DNA of 64,000 nt from Pseudoalteromonas luteoviolacea (GTDB lineage Bacteria; Pseudomonadota; Gammaproteobacteria; Enterobacterales; Alteromonadaceae), in assembly GCF_001750165.1 (NCBI RefSeq), contig NZ_CP015411.1, forward strand, positions 3,758,501 through 3,822,500, in the 5' to 3' direction. A program made the position numbers and the translations under genes. This document shows, in pieces, positions 9,036 to 18,064 of the stretch. How positions within the stretch are numbered: position 1 is the stretch's first letter; every line of letters starts with the position of its first letter. The notes under the pieces are model-generated. The model saw only the letters and a list, made by a program, of their open reading frames with translations. It did not search any database and was not told the origin of the DNA.

Positions 9036-10760
9036 ATGATCAGCGTTGATAAAGTGATCGAAGCCAACCTACCACAACTAGAAAACTCACCTAAAGTAAA
9101 GGGGTTAGTAAAAAAAGGGTTAGGTTACCTATTACACGAGCAGGAATTTGTCGCATTCGCTGACACGTACCCGCATTTAGAGGGCCTTGAGTTTGTCGAG
9201 CAAGTACTGGAAGAGTTAGACTTTGACGCGCGATTCAAACCAAAACAAATTGAGCACATACCTAGCGAAGGCAGCGTTGTGATTGTCGCCAATCATCCAA
9301 TAGGCTCTTTGGATGCCCTAGCACTTATTAAAGTTTTGGCCAAGGCGCGACCTGACTTAAAAGTCGTCGCAAATCGTATGTTAATGTCAATTACGCCTAT
9401 GCATTCATTGTTATTACCCGTTGACAATCTATCAAACGCCAGCCGAAAACAAGAACTTGCCAATATACAAAAGCACCTTAAAGCTGAAGGAGCCTTACTT
9501 ATTTTCCCTGCAGGAGAAGTGTCACGCCTGGGCCCTACTGGGATCAAAGACTGTAAGTGGAACACGGGGTTTTTACGCATGGCAAAAAAAGCCAACTGCC
9601 CAATCTTGCCTATTTATATTAAAGCCAAAAACAGCCCTTTATTTTATGGTACATCCATGATTTATAAGCCTTTGGCAAGTTTATTACTGGTCAAAGAAAT
9701 GTTTAAACAGCGCCAAAAGTCTTTAGAATTTGAAATCGGAGCCAGCATCCCTCCAGAATCATACCGTTTAGACAACCTTAAAGATAAAGAGATCGTTGCA
9801 CTTATTCGCAAGCAACTCTATCGACTCAACAGTAAAAAAACACTGCCATTAAAAACACAGACCCCAATAGCGGTGCCTGAATGTAAAAAAGAGCTAAAAA
9901 GTGCGATTGAACAATGTGAACGTCTAGGTGAAACAGCTGATGGAATGCAAATATATTTGTATCAATATGCTGGCAGCTCTCCTATATTTCGAGAACTCGG
10001 TCGCTTACGTGAAATTGCATTTAGAGCCGTTGGCGAAGGCAGCGGTAAACGACGTGATACCGACAAATATGACATGTATTACCAACAACTTGTATTGTGG
10101 GATGCCAAACAACTTGAGCTCGTTGGCGCTTACCGCTTAGCCAGCGCAAAACAAGTTATCAACCAGTACGGTGAGAAAGGGTTATATACAAGCAGTTTAT
10201 TTTCGTACACCAGCGAAATGACACCGTATTTCAATCAAGGTCTAGAACTTGGCAGAAGCTTTGTGCAACCAAAATATTGGGGCAGAAAAAGCTTGGATTA
10301 CCTTTGGTATGGGATTGGTGCCTTTATCCAGCGCTACCCTGAACACAGGTATTTATTCGGCCCAGTCAGTTTATCCAATGCGCTGCCGGATAAAGCAAAA
10401 GCCATGTTGGTATATCACTATCAGCATTATTTCTCAGAATTAGAGAGTTTGGCTCACCCTAACAATGAATTTAAGCTGTCACAATCTCAGCTCGATACTT
10501 GCAGTAACCTGTTTTCAGGTGAAGATATAAAAGAAGATTTTGCTGAGCTTAAACACATACTGGCAAATATGGGCGCACAGGTTCCAACGCTTTTTAAGCA
10601 ATATACCGAATTGTGTGAACAAAGTGGCGTCAACTTTTTAAGCTTCAGCATTGACCCTGACTTCAATAATTGTATCGATGGACTGGTACTTGTAGATTTA
10701 ACTAAATTAAAAGCAAATAAAGCCAAACGTTATCTTGGCGAAAATATTTACCACTCATAA
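9036..10760 (+). CDS. Two-domain acyltransferase, OlsF-like (putative ornithine-lipid synthase)
   Basis: The protein has two acyltransferase modules. The N-terminal one (about residues 75-270) is PlsC-like, with the NHxxxxD motif NHPIGSLD at 86-93 and the block FPAGEVSRLG. The C-terminal one (about 295-574) has the hemolysin / OlsB GNAT-like block LREIAFRAVGEGSGKRRD, DKYDMYYQQLVLWD and ELVGAYRL. Known OlsF enzymes join an OlsA-type O-acyltransferase and an OlsB-type N-acyltransferase in one chain and make ornithine lipid in two steps. The same layout here suggests ornithine or another aminoacyl lipid, made at the inner membrane. Many such proteins are labelled only as hemolysin-like or lysophospholipid acyltransferase. 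No substrate evidence is visible beyond domain order. Confidence 0.8.
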   Translation: MISVDKVIEANLPQLENSPKVKGLVKKGLGYLLHEQEFVAFADTYPHLEGLEFVEQVLEELDFDARFKPKQIEHIPSEGSVVIVANHPIGSLDALALIKVLAKARPDLKVVANRMLMSITPMHSLLLPVDNLSNASRKQELANIQKHLKAEGALLIFPAGEVSRLGPTGIKDCKWNTGFLRMAKKANCPILPIYIKAKNSPLFYGTSMIYKPLASLLLVKEMFKQRQKSLEFEIGASIPPESYRLDNLKDKEIVALIRKQLYRLNSKKTLPLKTQTPIAVPECKKELKSAIEQCERLGETADGMQIYLYQYAGSSPIFRELGRLREIAFRAVGEGSGKRRDTDKYDMYYQQLVLWDAKQLELVGAYRLASAKQVINQYGEKGLYTSSLFSYTSEMTPYFNQGLELGRSFVQPKYWGRKSLDYLWYGIGAFIQRYPEHRYLFGPVSLSNALPDKAKAMLVYHYQHYFSELESLAHPNNEFKLSQSQLDTCSNLFSGEDIKEDFAELKHILANMGAQVPTLFKQYTELCEQSGVNFLSFSIDPDFNNCIDGLVLVDLTKLKANKAKRYLGENIYHS

Positions 10761-10805
10761 GTAGGTTTAACACGTCTGAAGAATAGAAAGGTTAAGACAA
10801 AATCC

Positions 10806-10828
10806 TTGCAACCCAGTTGCAATTTTTT
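10806..10828 (+). terminator. Rho-independent terminator
   Basis: The stem TTGCAAC / GTTGCAA has loop CCA and is followed by six T. It ends transcription of the acyltransferase gene. Confidence 0.85.
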
Positions 10829-10877
10829 ATACTGGCGCTCGGTCTTCATATATAACAACGCAGATTAAGCGCCTGTA

Positions 10878-11363
10878 ATGATTAAATCTCTCTTTAATAT
10901 CATCGTTTTTATTGTCATCTTTGCTGCGGTTTTAGCGTATCAAGAACTTGGTATGCTGGAAGATGATGGAAGACAATCCGCCCCCTACTTCTCATTACCC
11001 TTACTAGAGAATGTGGCTCAACGCTATGACATTAGTCAACTTCAAGGGGAGCGTTCCGTCATCTATTTCTTCGCACCTTGGTGTAACATTTGTCGCTACA
11101 GTATGCCAAATATCGATAAACTCCACCGCCAAGGGAAAGTGAATGCGGTTGCCATCGCTTTAGACTTTCAAAGTGCCGAAGAAGTTAAGGCCTTTAGCAA
11201 AGACTTAAACTTATCAATGCCGGTATTGTTAGGCAACCGAAAAACAGCGCAAGATTACAAAATAAAAGCCTACCCAACTTACTATGTTATGGATACGAAA
11301 CTTAAAGTCATTGAGCGATCTATTGGTTACTCAAGCGAACTTGGGATCCGCCTTCGCCTGTAA
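10878..11363 (+). CDS. Membrane-anchored thioredoxin-like protein (TlpA/ResA family)
   Basis: Residues 5-21 form an uncleaved signal-anchor, and the rest is a periplasmic thioredoxin fold. The redox motif is FAPWCNIC (cysteines 69 and 72), followed by a MPNIDKL helix, and the cis-proline motif is seen as KAYPTYYVMD. TlpA/ResA proteins act as periplasmic thiol oxidoreductases, often for cytochrome maturation, but no cytochrome or Dsb gene is adjacent. Expression appears monocistronic, after a terminator and ahead of the TonB-dependent receptor gene. Confidence 0.85.
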   Translation: MIKSLFNIIVFIVIFAAVLAYQELGMLEDDGRQSAPYFSLPLLENVAQRYDISQLQGERSVIYFFAPWCNICRYSMPNIDKLHRQGKVNAVAIALDFQSAEEVKAFSKDLNLSMPVLLGNRKTAQDYKIKAYPTYYVMDTKLKVIERSIGYSSELGIRLRL

Positions 11364-11475
11364 GAAAGTGTATAACTGAAATACATTTTCTTACCCAAAT
11401 CCGCAATAAATCAACGCTTTTAGCCCGTACACTGTCGTCAAATTTAAAGTTACTCACTGCCACAGGGACTCGACG

Positions 11476-13548
11476 ATGCTTGCTTTTACTGCGAAAAAAC
11501 GCTTTATTTTATCTCCAATCATGCTGTGTATGGCGATGTCTGTGCATGCTCAAACCAAAAAAGATGACATTGAGCATATAGAAGTCATTTATAAACGCAG
11601 CTCAATTACATCAGAAATTACAGAGGATACGGAAAAGCTTATTGAAATGCCCGGCGCATTGGGCGACCCGCTACGTGCTGTTTTTGCACTGCCCGGTGTA
11701 GTAGCTGCTGGCGGTTCAATGAGTGAACCCGCTGTCAGAGGCTCATCACCCAGTGACAACATGTTTGAAGTCGACTTTATGCCAGCTGGGTATATTTTCC
11801 ACGATTTTGGCAGCTCAATTTTCAACCGCCATATTATTCAAGACTTTCAATTGTATTCCGCAGGTTACGGTGCTGGCTACAGTAATGCCACTGGTGCAGT
11901 TTTTGACGTCACCTTGAGAAATCCAAAGTATCAGCCAATTACCACCACTTTAGACTTTTCGATGTTTAATGCAGGCTTTTTTGTAGAAGGTCAGGCTACT
12001 GAAACTACAGCGTTTTATGTCTCCGGCAGAAAAAGCACACTGCCTTTGTTTTTCAGTGAAGGTGAAGAGTTAGAGGATGATGATGGCGAACCGTCAGGGG
12101 TGACCATTAACGACGCACCAGATGACCATGACTATCAGGGCAAATTTTTGTGGGACATTAATAACAATAATACCCTTACTTTTAATTTTACCGGCGCTGA
12201 GGACTCCGCCGCTGCGGGTTTTAGTGAGCGAGCTGAAATCGCACAAAAAACGCCTGAATTTCAGGGTGATGCTCGATTTATCAGGGACTTTAATAGTCAG
12301 AGCATACTTTGGGATCACTACAGCAAAAAGTTTCACTTAAGAGTCGGTATTGGCGCACTGGATCATTCTGGGCGACTAGAATTTGGCAAACAACCAAACA
12401 ATTTAAGCGGATTTTTTGAACAAGAAGGTGAAAAGCAACTTACCTATAAAGCACGCCTAAACTATACCGTTAACCCACAGCACAGATTTGTATTTGACGC
12501 GGCCTACTTTGATAATGAAACGTCTTATGAATATGACACATTTCAATATTTGTGTACTGAAATTGACCCAGATTGTGACCTGAAAAAAGGTGAACGTATT
12601 TCCGGTAAGCGTACCATAGATCTGGACTCGGGCTTTGTTGGTATCACACACATTTGGCAACCGCATGAAGACTGGCAAACCGAAGTCGGCGTCCAAAGCC
12701 AGCATAACCGCTATACCGATGAAACATTTACGTCGCCTCGTGTCGCCATTAATTACTATGTGACACCAAATAGTGTGATCAGCGCTAAGGTGGGTCGCTA
12801 TAACCGCATGCAAGATGTTGAATATATTCTGCCCGAGATAGGCAATCCCGCCCTCAAATCACAAGTTGCGACACACAGCACTCTTGGGTTTAGGCAAGTG
12901 CTTGAAGATGAATGGTCTTGGTCTATTGAAGGCTATTATAAAACCATGGAAGATTTACCACTGGCAATCGACGCTGGCAACGATGCTCACCTTTTATATA
13001 GCAACCAAGTTGAAGGACGCGCCTATGGTGTTGACCTTTTAGTCAATAAGAACAAAACCGACAACTGGTATGGCTGGGTTGCGCTGAGCTACGCAAAAAG
13101 CGAGCGCACGGACTTACGCCGCAATATCACACGAGATTACTACGCAGATACACCTCTTGTATTTAACGCCGTTTTGAATTACGACATCAATGAACTTTGG
13201 CAAGGTGGATTTAATTTTACCGCACGCAGTGGGCAAGCTTATACCCCGATAGTCGGTGTTAGAGAAAACCCAGATCATGCTGGACGCTTTTTACCTGTTT
13301 ATGGCGACCCGTTTTCTGAGCGCTTCAAGACTTACCACAGATTAGATGTGCGATTTGAAAGAAAGACTACCGTGTTTGGCTTAGAGGGTAAATTGATACT
13401 TGAGCTTATGAATGCCTATGGTCAAGACAATGTCGCCTACATTGATTTAGATTACGACAAAATCACGTCAGTGAATGACCTACATATAAAAGAAGAAAAT
13501 GACGACTTTGAAATGCGCCCTTCAATTGGTTTTAGTGTGACTTTTTAA
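11476..13548 (+). CDS. TonB-dependent outer-membrane receptor
   Basis: The protein has 690 residues. A signal peptide (to about residue 25, cut after VHAQ) precedes a plug domain with LRAVFALPGVVAAGGSMSEPAVRG and then a 22-strand-type barrel rich in alternating aromatic residues. It ends in phenylalanine (PSIGFSVTF), as outer-membrane barrels do. The plug lacks the usual DGxR / S-x-IYGS text and resembles shorter uncharacterised receptors in which GGSMSEPAVRGSSPSDN forms the plug core. The substrate cannot be read from sequence. No TonB, ExbBD or transport gene is adjacent. It differs strongly from the three receptors at 23.6-33.3 kb. Confidence 0.88.
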   Translation: MLAFTAKKRFILSPIMLCMAMSVHAQTKKDDIEHIEVIYKRSSITSEITEDTEKLIEMPGALGDPLRAVFALPGVVAAGGSMSEPAVRGSSPSDNMFEVDFMPAGYIFHDFGSSIFNRHIIQDFQLYSAGYGAGYSNATGAVFDVTLRNPKYQPITTTLDFSMFNAGFFVEGQATETTAFYVSGRKSTLPLFFSEGEELEDDDGEPSGVTINDAPDDHDYQGKFLWDINNNNTLTFNFTGAEDSAAAGFSERAEIAQKTPEFQGDARFIRDFNSQSILWDHYSKKFHLRVGIGALDHSGRLEFGKQPNNLSGFFEQEGEKQLTYKARLNYTVNPQHRFVFDAAYFDNETSYEYDTFQYLCTEIDPDCDLKKGERISGKRTIDLDSGFVGITHIWQPHEDWQTEVGVQSQHNRYTDETFTSPRVAINYYVTPNSVISAKVGRYNRMQDVEYILPEIGNPALKSQVATHSTLGFRQVLEDEWSWSIEGYYKTMEDLPLAIDAGNDAHLLYSNQVEGRAYGVDLLVNKNKTDNWYGWVALSYAKSERTDLRRNITRDYYADTPLVFNAVLNYDINELWQGGFNFTARSGQAYTPIVGVRENPDHAGRFLPVYGDPFSERFKTYHRLDVRFERKTTVFGLEGKLILELMNAYGQDNVAYIDLDYDKITSVNDLHIKEENDDFEMRPSIGFSVTF

Positions 13549-13689
13549 TATAACGCCGTCATCTACACTGACAAACCCATATGATGGCTTGCGCTTTCCT
13601 GATAAAGGCGTGGCGAGCAAGCAATTGCCTCTTGCGTTTTTCGCCATCGCCTTGCATGATCCGCTCCTTAAACATGTCGGAGTATTATC

Positions 13690-13968
13690 ATGCCTAAAGC
13701 TTGCGCGTATCACATCTTAGTCAAAACAGAAAAAGAATGCTTAGCCATCAAAGCCAAACTCGCAAAAGGGGGAGATTTTAATAAGCTAGCAAAACAGCAT
13801 TCAACATGCCCTTCAAAAAAACGGGGCGGCGACCTTGGAGAGTTTAATAAAGGCGATATGGTAAAAGCCTTTGACGACGTGGTATTCAAAAAGCCACTCT
13901 ATGAGGTGCATGGCCCCATTAAAACCAAATTTGGCTTTCACTTAATCAAAACAGTATATCGTTCATAA
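13690..13968 (+). CDS. ppiC: Parvulin-type peptidyl-prolyl isomerase
   Basis: The protein is a single parvulin domain of 92 residues without a signal peptide, as in cytosolic E. coli PpiC (93 aa). Diagnostic segments are AYHILVKTEKEC at the start, GGDFNKLAKQHSTCPSKKRGGDLG in the middle and GPIKTKFGFHLIKT at the end. It catalyses cis-trans isomerisation of peptidyl-prolyl bonds. ATG at 13690 has GGAG nine bases upstream. It is a single gene downstream of the receptor. Confidence 0.95.
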   Translation: MPKACAYHILVKTEKECLAIKAKLAKGGDFNKLAKQHSTCPSKKRGGDLGEFNKGDMVKAFDDVVFKKPLYEVHGPIKTKFGFHLIKTVYRS

Positions 13969-14096
13969 AACAACATTCAGCCTCCCCTTCTTTTCAAATC
14001 GAAAAAACAGATTGGTGTAATAGCTTTTAATCAATTTTAATTACAGCGTACTCAACTATACTGAGTGTCATTAAAATCAATGAGAGAGTTATTACT

Positions 14097-14360
14097 ATGT
14101 TTACTGTTATTTTTGGTCGAGAAGGTTGTCCTTATTGTGTACGTGCAAAAGAACTAGCAACACGTTTAAAAGACGAGCGTGACGACTTCAATTTTCGCTA
14201 TATCGATATTAACAAAGAAGGGATCAGTAAGGCTGACCTAGAAAAGTCTGCTGGCAAGCCATGTAACACAGTGCCACAAATATTTGTTGACCAGGATCAC
14301 ATTGGTGGATTTGATGATTTTGAGGCCTATGCCAAGGCAAATTTAGGGTTATATCAGTAA
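14097..14360 (+). CDS. grxA: Glutaredoxin 1
   Basis: The protein is a glutathione-dependent dithiol oxidoreductase of 87 residues that reduces ribonucleotide reductase and other disulfides. The redox motif CPYC occupies 11-14, the cis-proline motif is NTVPQIFVD, and the glutathione-binding segment IGGFDDFEAYAK closes the fold. Length and motifs match GrxA of enterobacteria. It starts at ATG 14097 after GAGAG and is transcribed rightward toward deaD. Confidence 0.95.
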   Translation: MFTVIFGREGCPYCVRAKELATRLKDERDDFNFRYIDINKEGISKADLEKSAGKPCNTVPQIFVDQDHIGGFDDFEAYAKANLGLYQ

Positions 14361-14488
14361 CCCTAAAAAAATTACAGTTTATTTTTTGACCAATTTCAAC
14401 CACCTACAAATTTAGTGCCAATTTATACAAGCAATTATCTTTTCTTTACTGTACAATGCCGCCTCTTTTAAATTGTTGAGGCGCATTA

Positions 14489-16387
14489 ATGTCAGAACCA
14501 GTAACGTTTGAATCTTTAGACCTTTCTCCTGCAATCCTAAAAGCAGTCGAAGAGCTAGGGTATCAATCACCTTCTGAGATCCAGGCTCAATGTATACCGT
14601 TATTGCTAGAAAGAAAGGACGTGCTGGGACTAGCGCAAACGGGTACGGGCAAGACGGCAGCTTTCGCACTGCCGCTATTAAACAATGTTGACGCATCCGT
14701 TAAGCAACCACAAATTTTAGTACTGACTCCGACTCGTGAACTTGCATTGCAAGTTGCTGAGGCATTCGAGCAGTATGCTAAGTACACCAGAGGCGTAGAA
14801 GTACTTGCGCTATATGGTGGACAAAGCTATGGCGTGCAGTTAAGTGCACTTCGCCGTGGCGCACAGATCATCGTGGCAACTCCGGGGCGTTTAATCGACC
14901 ATATCAACCGTAAGACCATTGATCTATCAAACCTAAATGCATTGGTATTAGATGAAGCTGATGAAATGCTACGCATGGGCTTTATCGATGATGTTGAAAG
15001 CATCATGGAAAAAACACCAGAAGAAAAGCAAACATGCCTTTTCTCTGCAACTATGCCAAAGCAGATCCAATCTATTTGTTCTAAGTACTTAGATAACGCA
15101 GAGCAAGTAAAAATCACACCACGTAACTCAACTGTTGACACAATTGAGCAGGTTTACTGGCGTGCAACAACACATAAAAACAAAGCAATCGTGCGTTTCT
15201 TAGAAGCGGAAGATTATGATGCTTCTATCGTGTTTGTACGTACTCGTAACGATACTGTTCAGCTCGCTGAGCTGCTTGAGCGTGAAGGTTTCTCTGCTGC
15301 ACCACTCAATGGTGACATGAACCAACAGGCACGTGAGCGTACAGTTGAAAGACTGAAAAGTGGTTTACTAGATATCGTTATCGCAACAGACGTTGCAGCA
15401 CGTGGTCTAGATGTTGACCGCCTAAGCCTAGTTATCAACTACGATATCCCACAAGACAGCGAAGCATACGTACACCGTATTGGTCGTACTGGTCGTGCGG
15501 GTCGTAAAGGTAAGGCTATCTTGTTCGTAAAAGGTAACGAGCGTTACTTACTACGTAACATCATGCGTCATACTCGCTCAGACATCGAGCAAGTAGAGCT
15601 TCCAAGTGCAAAAATCGTTGAGCAAAAGCGTATTGAAGCACTTCAAAACAAGCTTAGCATGTCACTTGATCACAAAGACATTGAGTTCTTCAGTGAAGTT
15701 GCTCAGGGCCTGAGTGAAAAGCTAGAGCTAAGCCAAGAACAACTTGCAGCTGCACTACTTTGTCTAGCACAGCAACAGTCTCCGCTTAAAGTTGAAGAAA
15801 TTAAAGTTCAACAACGCGAGCGTCGTGACCGTGATGGTAACCGTGACCGCCGTGATGACAGGCGCGGTGAACGTGGCGACAAGCGTGGTGAACGTGGCGA
15901 CAGAAAAGGCCGTCGCAATAGCTCAGAGCCAATGGATACTTACCGCATTGAAGTGGGTCGTGAGCACGGTGTTCAGGTTAAGAACATTGTGGGCGCAATC
16001 GCTAACGAAGCAGATATCTCAAGCAAATTTATCGGTGAAATCCGTCTATTTGATGAGCACAGCACCGTTCAGCTTCCACAGGATATGCCTGCTGAAACGC
16101 TAACACACTTCCAAGGTGTTCATATTTGTCAACGTCCAATGAAGATGACTAAGAGCACACACCCTGCAGATCAGGCGCGTGGCAATGGTAATCGTCGTGA
16201 AGGTGGCAGACGCTTTGAAGAGCGTGGTGATCGCCGTGATGGTGGCAGGCGTTCTGAAGGTCGTGACGGTGGTAAGCGTAGCTTCAGAGATCCTCGCAGC
16301 GACAAACGTCGTGACGGTAACAGAGATGGTAACCGTGACAACAGACGTAAAGAGCGTGGTGAGCGCAACGAAATCAACTTCTCATAA
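14489..16387 (+). CDS. deaD: DEAD-box ATP-dependent RNA helicase DeaD/CsdA
   Basis: The protein is a cold-shock and ribosome-biogenesis RNA helicase. The core carries the Q motif (F-x-S-L-DLSPAILKAV), Walker A AQTGTGKT at 49-56, PTRELA, TPGR, DEAD, SAT, and motif VI HRIGRTGRAGR. A DeaD dimerisation-type segment follows, then a DbpA-like RNA-binding domain (YRIEVGREHGVQVKNIVGAIA). Both sides of that domain are extremely Arg/Gly/Asp-rich, with RGERGDKRGERGDR-type repeats before it and an RRDGNRDGNRD tail after it, which should add nonspecific RNA binding. The 632 residues match CsdA. The gene has its own terminator. Confidence 0.95.
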   Translation: MSEPVTFESLDLSPAILKAVEELGYQSPSEIQAQCIPLLLERKDVLGLAQTGTGKTAAFALPLLNNVDASVKQPQILVLTPTRELALQVAEAFEQYAKYTRGVEVLALYGGQSYGVQLSALRRGAQIIVATPGRLIDHINRKTIDLSNLNALVLDEADEMLRMGFIDDVESIMEKTPEEKQTCLFSATMPKQIQSICSKYLDNAEQVKITPRNSTVDTIEQVYWRATTHKNKAIVRFLEAEDYDASIVFVRTRNDTVQLAELLEREGFSAAPLNGDMNQQARERTVERLKSGLLDIVIATDVAARGLDVDRLSLVINYDIPQDSEAYVHRIGRTGRAGRKGKAILFVKGNERYLLRNIMRHTRSDIEQVELPSAKIVEQKRIEALQNKLSMSLDHKDIEFFSEVAQGLSEKLELSQEQLAAALLCLAQQQSPLKVEEIKVQQRERRDRDGNRDRRDDRRGERGDKRGERGDRKGRRNSSEPMDTYRIEVGREHGVQVKNIVGAIANEADISSKFIGEIRLFDEHSTVQLPQDMPAETLTHFQGVHICQRPMKMTKSTHPADQARGNGNRREGGRRFEERGDRRDGGRRSEGRDGGKRSFRDPRSDKRRDGNRDGNRDNRRKERGERNEINFS

Positions 16388-16405
16388 GTTGTAACCGTTA
16401 TTGAT

Positions 16406-16436
16406 AAAAGCCGCTGACTCAGCGGCTTTTTTGTTT
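16406..16436 (+). terminator. Rho-independent terminator of deaD
   Basis: The stem AAAAGCCGCT / AGCGGCTTTT has loop GACTC and a T-rich tail. Confidence 0.92.
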
Positions 16437-16480
16437 TGTTGATCCGTCCCATTTTGCATTATCACTTTTTCAAACCGCCC

Positions 16481-17135
16481 TACCCAACCAGCCTCTAGGG
16501 TCAAACCTAAAATAGCTTACTAGCAGATTAAATAGCTCAGGGTTTTCTTGCTTGATCTCAACGGTTTTTCAATGAAGGTCTCCGTTAAACTGCAAAATAT
16601 TCTGCCTCATTGGTCGCATCGTATTCATGGATAAAGCAGACAATGCATTTGATACACAAGGTTCAACCTTTTTATGTTTGCCAGTTTTGTACAGTCCTAC
16701 CCAACCAGTCTCTAGGGTCAAACCTAAAATAACTCACTAACAGGTTAAACAGCTCTGGGGTTTCTTGCTTGAGCTCAACGGGTTTTTCGATGAAGGTCTC
16801 CGTTAACACCGCAAAATATTCTACCTCATTAATCGCACCGTATTCATTAATAACGCAGACGACGCATTTGATGCGCAGGCTTGAACCTTTTTGTGTTTGC
16901 CAGTTTTACACAGCCCTACCCAACCAGTCTCTAGGGTCAAACCTAAAATAACTCACTAACAGGTTAAACAGCTCTGGGTTTTCTTGCTTGAGCTCAACGG
17001 GTTTTTCGATGAAGGTCTCCGTTAACACTGCAAAATATTCTGCCTCATTAGTCGCACCGTATTCATGAATAACGCAGACGACGCATTTGATGCGCAGGCT
17101 GGAACCTTTTTGTGTTTGCCAGTTTTACACAGCCC
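16481..17135. repeat. Three tandem decaying copies of the mtfA 3' end (217-219 bp units)
   Basis: The units start at 16481, 16698 and 16917, and the next in register begins at 17136 inside mtfA. The first 165-170 bases of each unit match the last 55 or so codons of mtfA, read leftward: the HEYGATNEAEYFAVL to DWLGRAV segment can be followed in the copies. The last 45-50 bases of each unit are a spacer that contains GACGCATTTGATGCG-type sequence and is absent from mtfA itself. The copy nearest mtfA differs at about five positions, the farthest at many more. The copy at 16698 has lost the stop at the normal place. This accounts for the whole deaD-mtfA gap. Confidence 0.92.
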
Positions 17136-17961
17136 TACCCAACCAGTCTCTAGGGTCAAATCTAAAATAACTCACTAACAGGTTAAACAACTCTGGGTTT
17201 TCTTGCTTCAGCTCAACGGGTTTTTCGATAAAGGTCTCCGTTAAAACTGCAAAATATTCTGCCTCATTAGTCGCACCGTATTCATGAATAACGTGCGGCA
17301 TTTGATACGCTAACTGTGTTTTTAGCTGACGATAGGCACGGCTTAAAACATCTGCCCAATGCTGGTAACTGATCTCTTTTGGTAATTCAGGCGTGCCATT
17401 GGTATTGCCTGCTTGCTGATCAAGTTGATGAGCAAACTCATGAAATACCAAGTTGTGGCCATCTCCGGGTAAACGATTACCCTCAAGGACATCATGCCAG
17501 CTCAATACCAATGTGCCGCCTGGCCAAGACTCGCCTTGTCTCACTGCCGTGTGATAACTGACTAGCCCAGCACTGTCTTTGTTGGTTTGCGGTGCATAAT
17601 ACTGACTCGGATACAATAATACTTCTTTAACATTGGGGTATAGTGGCCAAGCTTGGTTCAAAACCAATAAGCACGCATCCGCAGCGATAATTAGCGACAT
17701 GGGTCGTGTCACCTGCAAGCCGTCACGCCCGATAACACGCTTCTCCCCTAAAAACCAAATAATATGTTGCTCCAATCGCGCACGATCAGCATCTGTCATG
17801 TTGCGATAAATAGGCATATATTTGAGTAATATTTTTCTATCTGCTCGAGACAGCGTGCGCTGTTGGTATTTTTTGTGCCAAAAGTAACGTCTGATATCAT
17901 TGCTATACCAATAAGCAATCACAAACACGACTAAAAACACGATCAACATTAAATTTATCAT
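17125..17961 (-). CDS. mtfA: Zinc metallopeptidase MtfA (M90 family)
   Basis: MtfA is a gluzincin-like peptidase that in E. coli binds the glucose repressor Mlc and so influences ptsG. The zinc motif HEFAHQLD is at 174-181, with the third ligand expected in the NEAEYFAVLTETF segment (232-244). Unlike soluble E. coli MtfA, the N-terminus has a hydrophobic stretch (residues 2-18), so the protein is probably membrane-tethered. The C-terminus ends FRFDPRDWLGRAV. Its last 55 or so codons are repeated three times downstream. The start ATG at 17961 is about 100 bp from the divergent helicase gene. Confidence 0.93.
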   Translation of the reverse strand: MINLMLIVFLVVFVIAYWYSNDIRRYFWHKKYQQRTLSRADRKILLKYMPIYRNMTDADRARLEQHIIWFLGEKRVIGRDGLQVTRPMSLIIAADACLLVLNQAWPLYPNVKEVLLYPSQYYAPQTNKDSAGLVSYHTAVRQGESWPGGTLVLSWHDVLEGNRLPGDGHNLVFHEFAHQLDQQAGNTNGTPELPKEISYQHWADVLSRAYRQLKTQLAYQMPHVIHEYGATNEAEYFAVLTETFIEKPVELKQENPELFNLLVSYFRFDPRDWLGRAV

Positions 17962-18064
17962 ACTTGCTCATTTACTGTGCTTTTGTATTTAAGTGTGTTC
18001 ACTTTTGTCCCTTTTCAATCATTTTTTGATAAAATCGATAAAAAAGCACTGATAAACAATAGCC

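Noticed and set aside
14587..15141. - strand frames opposite deaD
   Set aside because: Shadow frames of strongly conserved helicase motifs; no independent evidence.
16171..16452. Ser/Arg/Leu-rich - strand frame opposite the deaD tail
   Set aside because: It mirrors the RGG/RRD repeat tail of deaD and shows only low-complexity Arg-Leu-Ser text. No ribosome site or independent coding sign.
16481..17135. Tandem repeat as CRISPR or integron array
   Set aside because: Units are 217-219 bp of gene-derived sequence, not short repeats with unique spacers, and no attC-like secondary structure set or integrase is seen.
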